Shown here in pieces: positions 61,304 to 64,000 of a stretch of DNA of 64,000 bases (position 1 is its first letter; every line of letters starts with the position of its first letter). The stretch lies in the NCBI RefSeq assembly GCF_023278565.1, contig NC_064679.1, forward strand, positions 4,712,001 to 4,776,000. Direction: 5' to 3'. Made by a program: the position numbers and the translations under genes. The notes beneath the pieces were generated by a model, which was not told the origin of the DNA, searched no databases, and saw only the letters and a program-made list of their open reading frames with translations. Source of the DNA: Colletotrichum lupini. Lineage: Eukaryota > Ascomycota > Sordariomycetes > Glomerellales > Glomerellaceae.

Positions 61304-64000
61304 GATGACTTGAGTTTACTGATAAGATAGAAAGTTGATGCTTGTGATTGGGGATATTCAGATCGTCGCACGGAAATCGTCGTCATTTTATCACAAGTCT
61401 CAACAGGTACTTCCCACCTAAACTTTCGAGAGTCTTGAGAGCAATCCCAATCAAACTGTGTCCCTACTGGAACTTTCTTCCATGAAGGAAAGTGAACTGT
61501 GAACGACAGAGGATGAGGTCGTAGACCCAATCTCGATACCCGCGTCGACGACCATTGCCAAGATTGAACCATCACTTTCTCCCGTCGCTTCCTTCGATGG
61601 ACTGTCTTGGCCTTCTAGCAGACGCAAGAGTTTTCTCATCACGACAACTATAGGCGGCGAATGACACGCTGCAGCGTGACTCTGCGGACTTGACATTCTC
61701 AACCTGGGAAAGCCGACGCGGGCAACGGTATGTTGTGAGGCCTCCGTATTACTCCGATCACCGGATCAGTCTGCAGGATATCATGAGTATTGGATTTACG
61801 AGGATTCTCAAGATTCAGAGAACGTTGACCGCCAGGCAGACAGGCCGGCGGAAAGGTACCCCATCTTGAAGTCCATGTCAACCTCCCTAGGAAGCCCGCT
61901 CCGCCATCTTTGCCAAGACATGAAATTGGTTGAGTGATTTCGTCCTGGCCATGCGCGTGACTAGATTACGTGTAATGACCCCTAGATGCAGTGCTGTACC
62001 CTTACATCGTGGAAGTGACCCCAAGTGCGCAATGAGAACTCCAGGATGCGGCTCCACTACGTGCAACTCTCCCGCATGGTTTAGGTCTCGGGCCTGGTTC
62101 CGCGAGGTGCACTACGGGTCTATAATTGGCGACCTATGCCGGGGTTGGAATCGGGTTGAGAGAGAACCGAGTCGTCAAAACCTGCCAGTCCGGCATCCTG
62201 ATTCAAGAATCCCGGGAGCGGGGAAGTTGCAACGGCTGGGGGAATGCAACCCAGGATCCCGGACCGGCTCAGACTCTTGGTCATTTCTACCGATGGGTGA
62301 GTACCTACATGTAAAGTCTCGAGACTCAAGAGGAGGCTCCCGAGCGATCCTAGCACAGCTCATGGAACGTAAGCTTGGACTACAATTGGGGAGCATCTCA
62401 TTGGTGGTCGTAACTACAAGGACGGAAAGGTCGGGGCTATTAGTGACAAGGGTGCCTTACTTATGTTAGCCGCAGATAATCGCCTAAACTTTCGTCACGC
62501 AAGAGATGCATGTAGGCGCAGCCAGTCGTGTCAGCTCTCATAATCTGATCTCGTTGGATACATACTTGTGACCTAGCCAAGAAATTGTAGGCACGGGTCA
62601 CCCCGCGCGCCGACAAGTTACACCGAGCAGAAACACCACCAAAAGCATTATGGAGATCCAACGAGGGTTCACAGGACTACAAGGGAAAGAATTGCGCCTG
62701 GTAATGACGACTAGACGAACTGAGTGCTGAGCACAAAACGGCTGCGGCGTGTTGAGACGCCCATCGTCCGACGTTATCCCCGGTCTAAGTTTTTACAACT
62801 TCACATGCTATGGGCTGGGTTGCAGTTATTGCCGACAGACTATACCAGGCTAGTTAAAAGTTGCCGTCCCTCGACGGTGATGCTACATCTTGGCAATGGG
62901 AATAATAGCCAAGCAACTGCTTCAGTAACCGCTGTGCTAGACAGGCATTGCACCCGCATCGAGCCTTGAATCATGGGCGGGCCCAAGACTCGCTAAGGGA
63001 TCTTTACGCGATGCTCCACCCGCGGGGTTAGAGCCCATTTCAGGAGAAAATGCAGTCTTCTGAGCTCTGAAGTCTTCGTCGAACGCTCTCGCCTTTGGCC
63101 GTTGGTAGTTCCCGAAGGCGATTGAATCTCAAAAGCGGAAATGCCCACATATCAACCTTGCAGTATCCCCGCGTATTGCCTGCGGGAGCCATGGGTCTTG
63201 ACCGGCCACTCCCGCCAAGGACTACCGTGAGAACGGGTCTAGAGCACGGTTAACATTGCCACCTTCCTCTCTGAAAAAGCGACCGCAACCTCATTGCTCC
63301 ATATTCCCGGCTCTACATTCCTCTCAGGGTTGTTATATCTTTTCCCCTTTCAAAGTTGGCAGAAAGTGCGGGCTGGTGGTGGCGTGGCCTGGTTGCAGTG
63401 AGGATGCATGACGCGACCCATCGTGTTGGACACTCTTGGCGAAAGAGGGCCGGCTTTCCAACTTACTCGAACCCTTGGATTAACATGAACAGAATGTGTC
63501 ATCTTTCGGATGTTTTCTCTTATGGATTGCAAATGCTTACAAGAAAGGAGCGAATGCGATCCTTCGATGACTTTGAGATATATTCTGATAGAGCACATAA
63601 GGTAATGAGAGTTGGATTTCGAGAGCTTCAACAGAAATCTTTGGAAATGTGGTCTTTTCTAATCTCAGACAGCTTGATGAGATCACATAGATCACTTTAA
63701 TATGTTCAAGCAACGACTTTTAGATCTAATTTGATCCTAGTTAAGTTGGCTAATAGAGTTGCGGGTTGGCCGATTACCTCCTGTGATAAGGTTAAGATAG
63801 CCCTTCCTCGACCCCTGAACCACAGCCAGTGGAATCAGACCGAAAGCTTCCACGTTCCTGAGGCCCCTGCCGACCAAAAACGGCTCTGCGAGAAAGGGGA
63901 TGCGGGATTTACGAAAACCCATGCTAGGCGCGCGGGGGAGACAGTTGTCGATATCAAAGCGTCACCGAGTCGACATTTACGATGCCTTCTCCGCCTCTAG
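61304..64000. other. Intergenic to window end, nothing recognised
   Basis: 2.7 kb with only short overlapping frames on both strands and no exon chain I can defend. Composition is normal and no repeat from elsewhere in the window recurs here. A gene continuing past the right edge cannot be excluded. Confidence 0.4.

Overview
The window is nuclear DNA of a filamentous ascomycete (Pezizomycotina, probably a plant-associated Sordariomycete). Evidence: genes with short GT-AG introns of about 45-100 bp, two Zn2Cys6 regulators, secreted pectinesterase and GH11 xylanase, and a type II tRNA-Leu(AAG) with an intron. Three AT-rich blocks almost lack CpA and TpG, as repeat-induced point mutation (RIP) leaves them. 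I cannot name the species. LAYOUT. 1-4994: RIP-mutated Ty1/copia retrotransposon remains; the block's right end truncates an amidase gene (also frameshifted). 7.0-8.6 kb: intact MFS transporter. 10.1 kb: tRNA-Leu. 10.9-13.1 kb: Yvc1/TRP-like cation channel. 14.5-15.6 kb: pectinesterase. 17.3-17.7 kb: newly assembled 112-aa membrane protein gene. 18.6-23.0 kb: three secreted-protein genes (a kexin-processed preproprotein, a stand-alone protein resembling the tail of fungal GH18 chitinases, a small Cys/Gly/Trp-rich protein). 24.6-48.6 kb: a catabolic neighbourhood with a metallo-beta-lactamase-fold hydrolase, FAD monooxygenase, MaoC/hot-dog acyl-CoA hydratase, Zn2Cys6 regulator, acyl-CoA dehydrogenase, class III CoA-transferase, MFS transporter, NAD(P)-binding oxidoreductase, second Zn2Cys6 regulator and PLP aminotransferase. 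49.1-54.4 kb: broken F-box/ankyrin-like gene. 54.8-55.5 kb: secreted Lys/Ala/Asn-repeat protein whose real frame is easily missed. 58.4-59.2 kb: GH11 xylanase. 59.7-61.3 kb: secreted protein of unknown function. 61.3-64 kb: nothing supported. MAIN FINDING. One hAT-type DNA transposon family has three copies here, all with the CAGCGCTTATACC terminal inverted repeat and 8-bp target duplications. Two copies of about 3.2 kb (34445-37638 and 50380-53595, opposite orientation) are saturated with RIP and interrupt the CoA-transferase and the F-box/ankyrin gene. Each has one target duplication differing from its partner by a single RIP-type transition, so mutation leaked into the host genes. The third, a 429-bp non-autonomous derivative (39044-39472), has a perfect duplication and no RIP; it sits 39 bp before the start codon of an MFS gene that carries an in-frame stop. 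HOW THE GENES MAY WORK TOGETHER (inference). CoA-transferase, hydratase and acyl-CoA dehydrogenase with a regulator and transporter suggest activation and breakdown of a short dicarboxylic acid; the transferase/hydratase pair recalls fungal itaconate degradation, but no citramalyl-CoA lyase is seen. With the transferase and transporter broken, the pathway is probably decaying in this strain.
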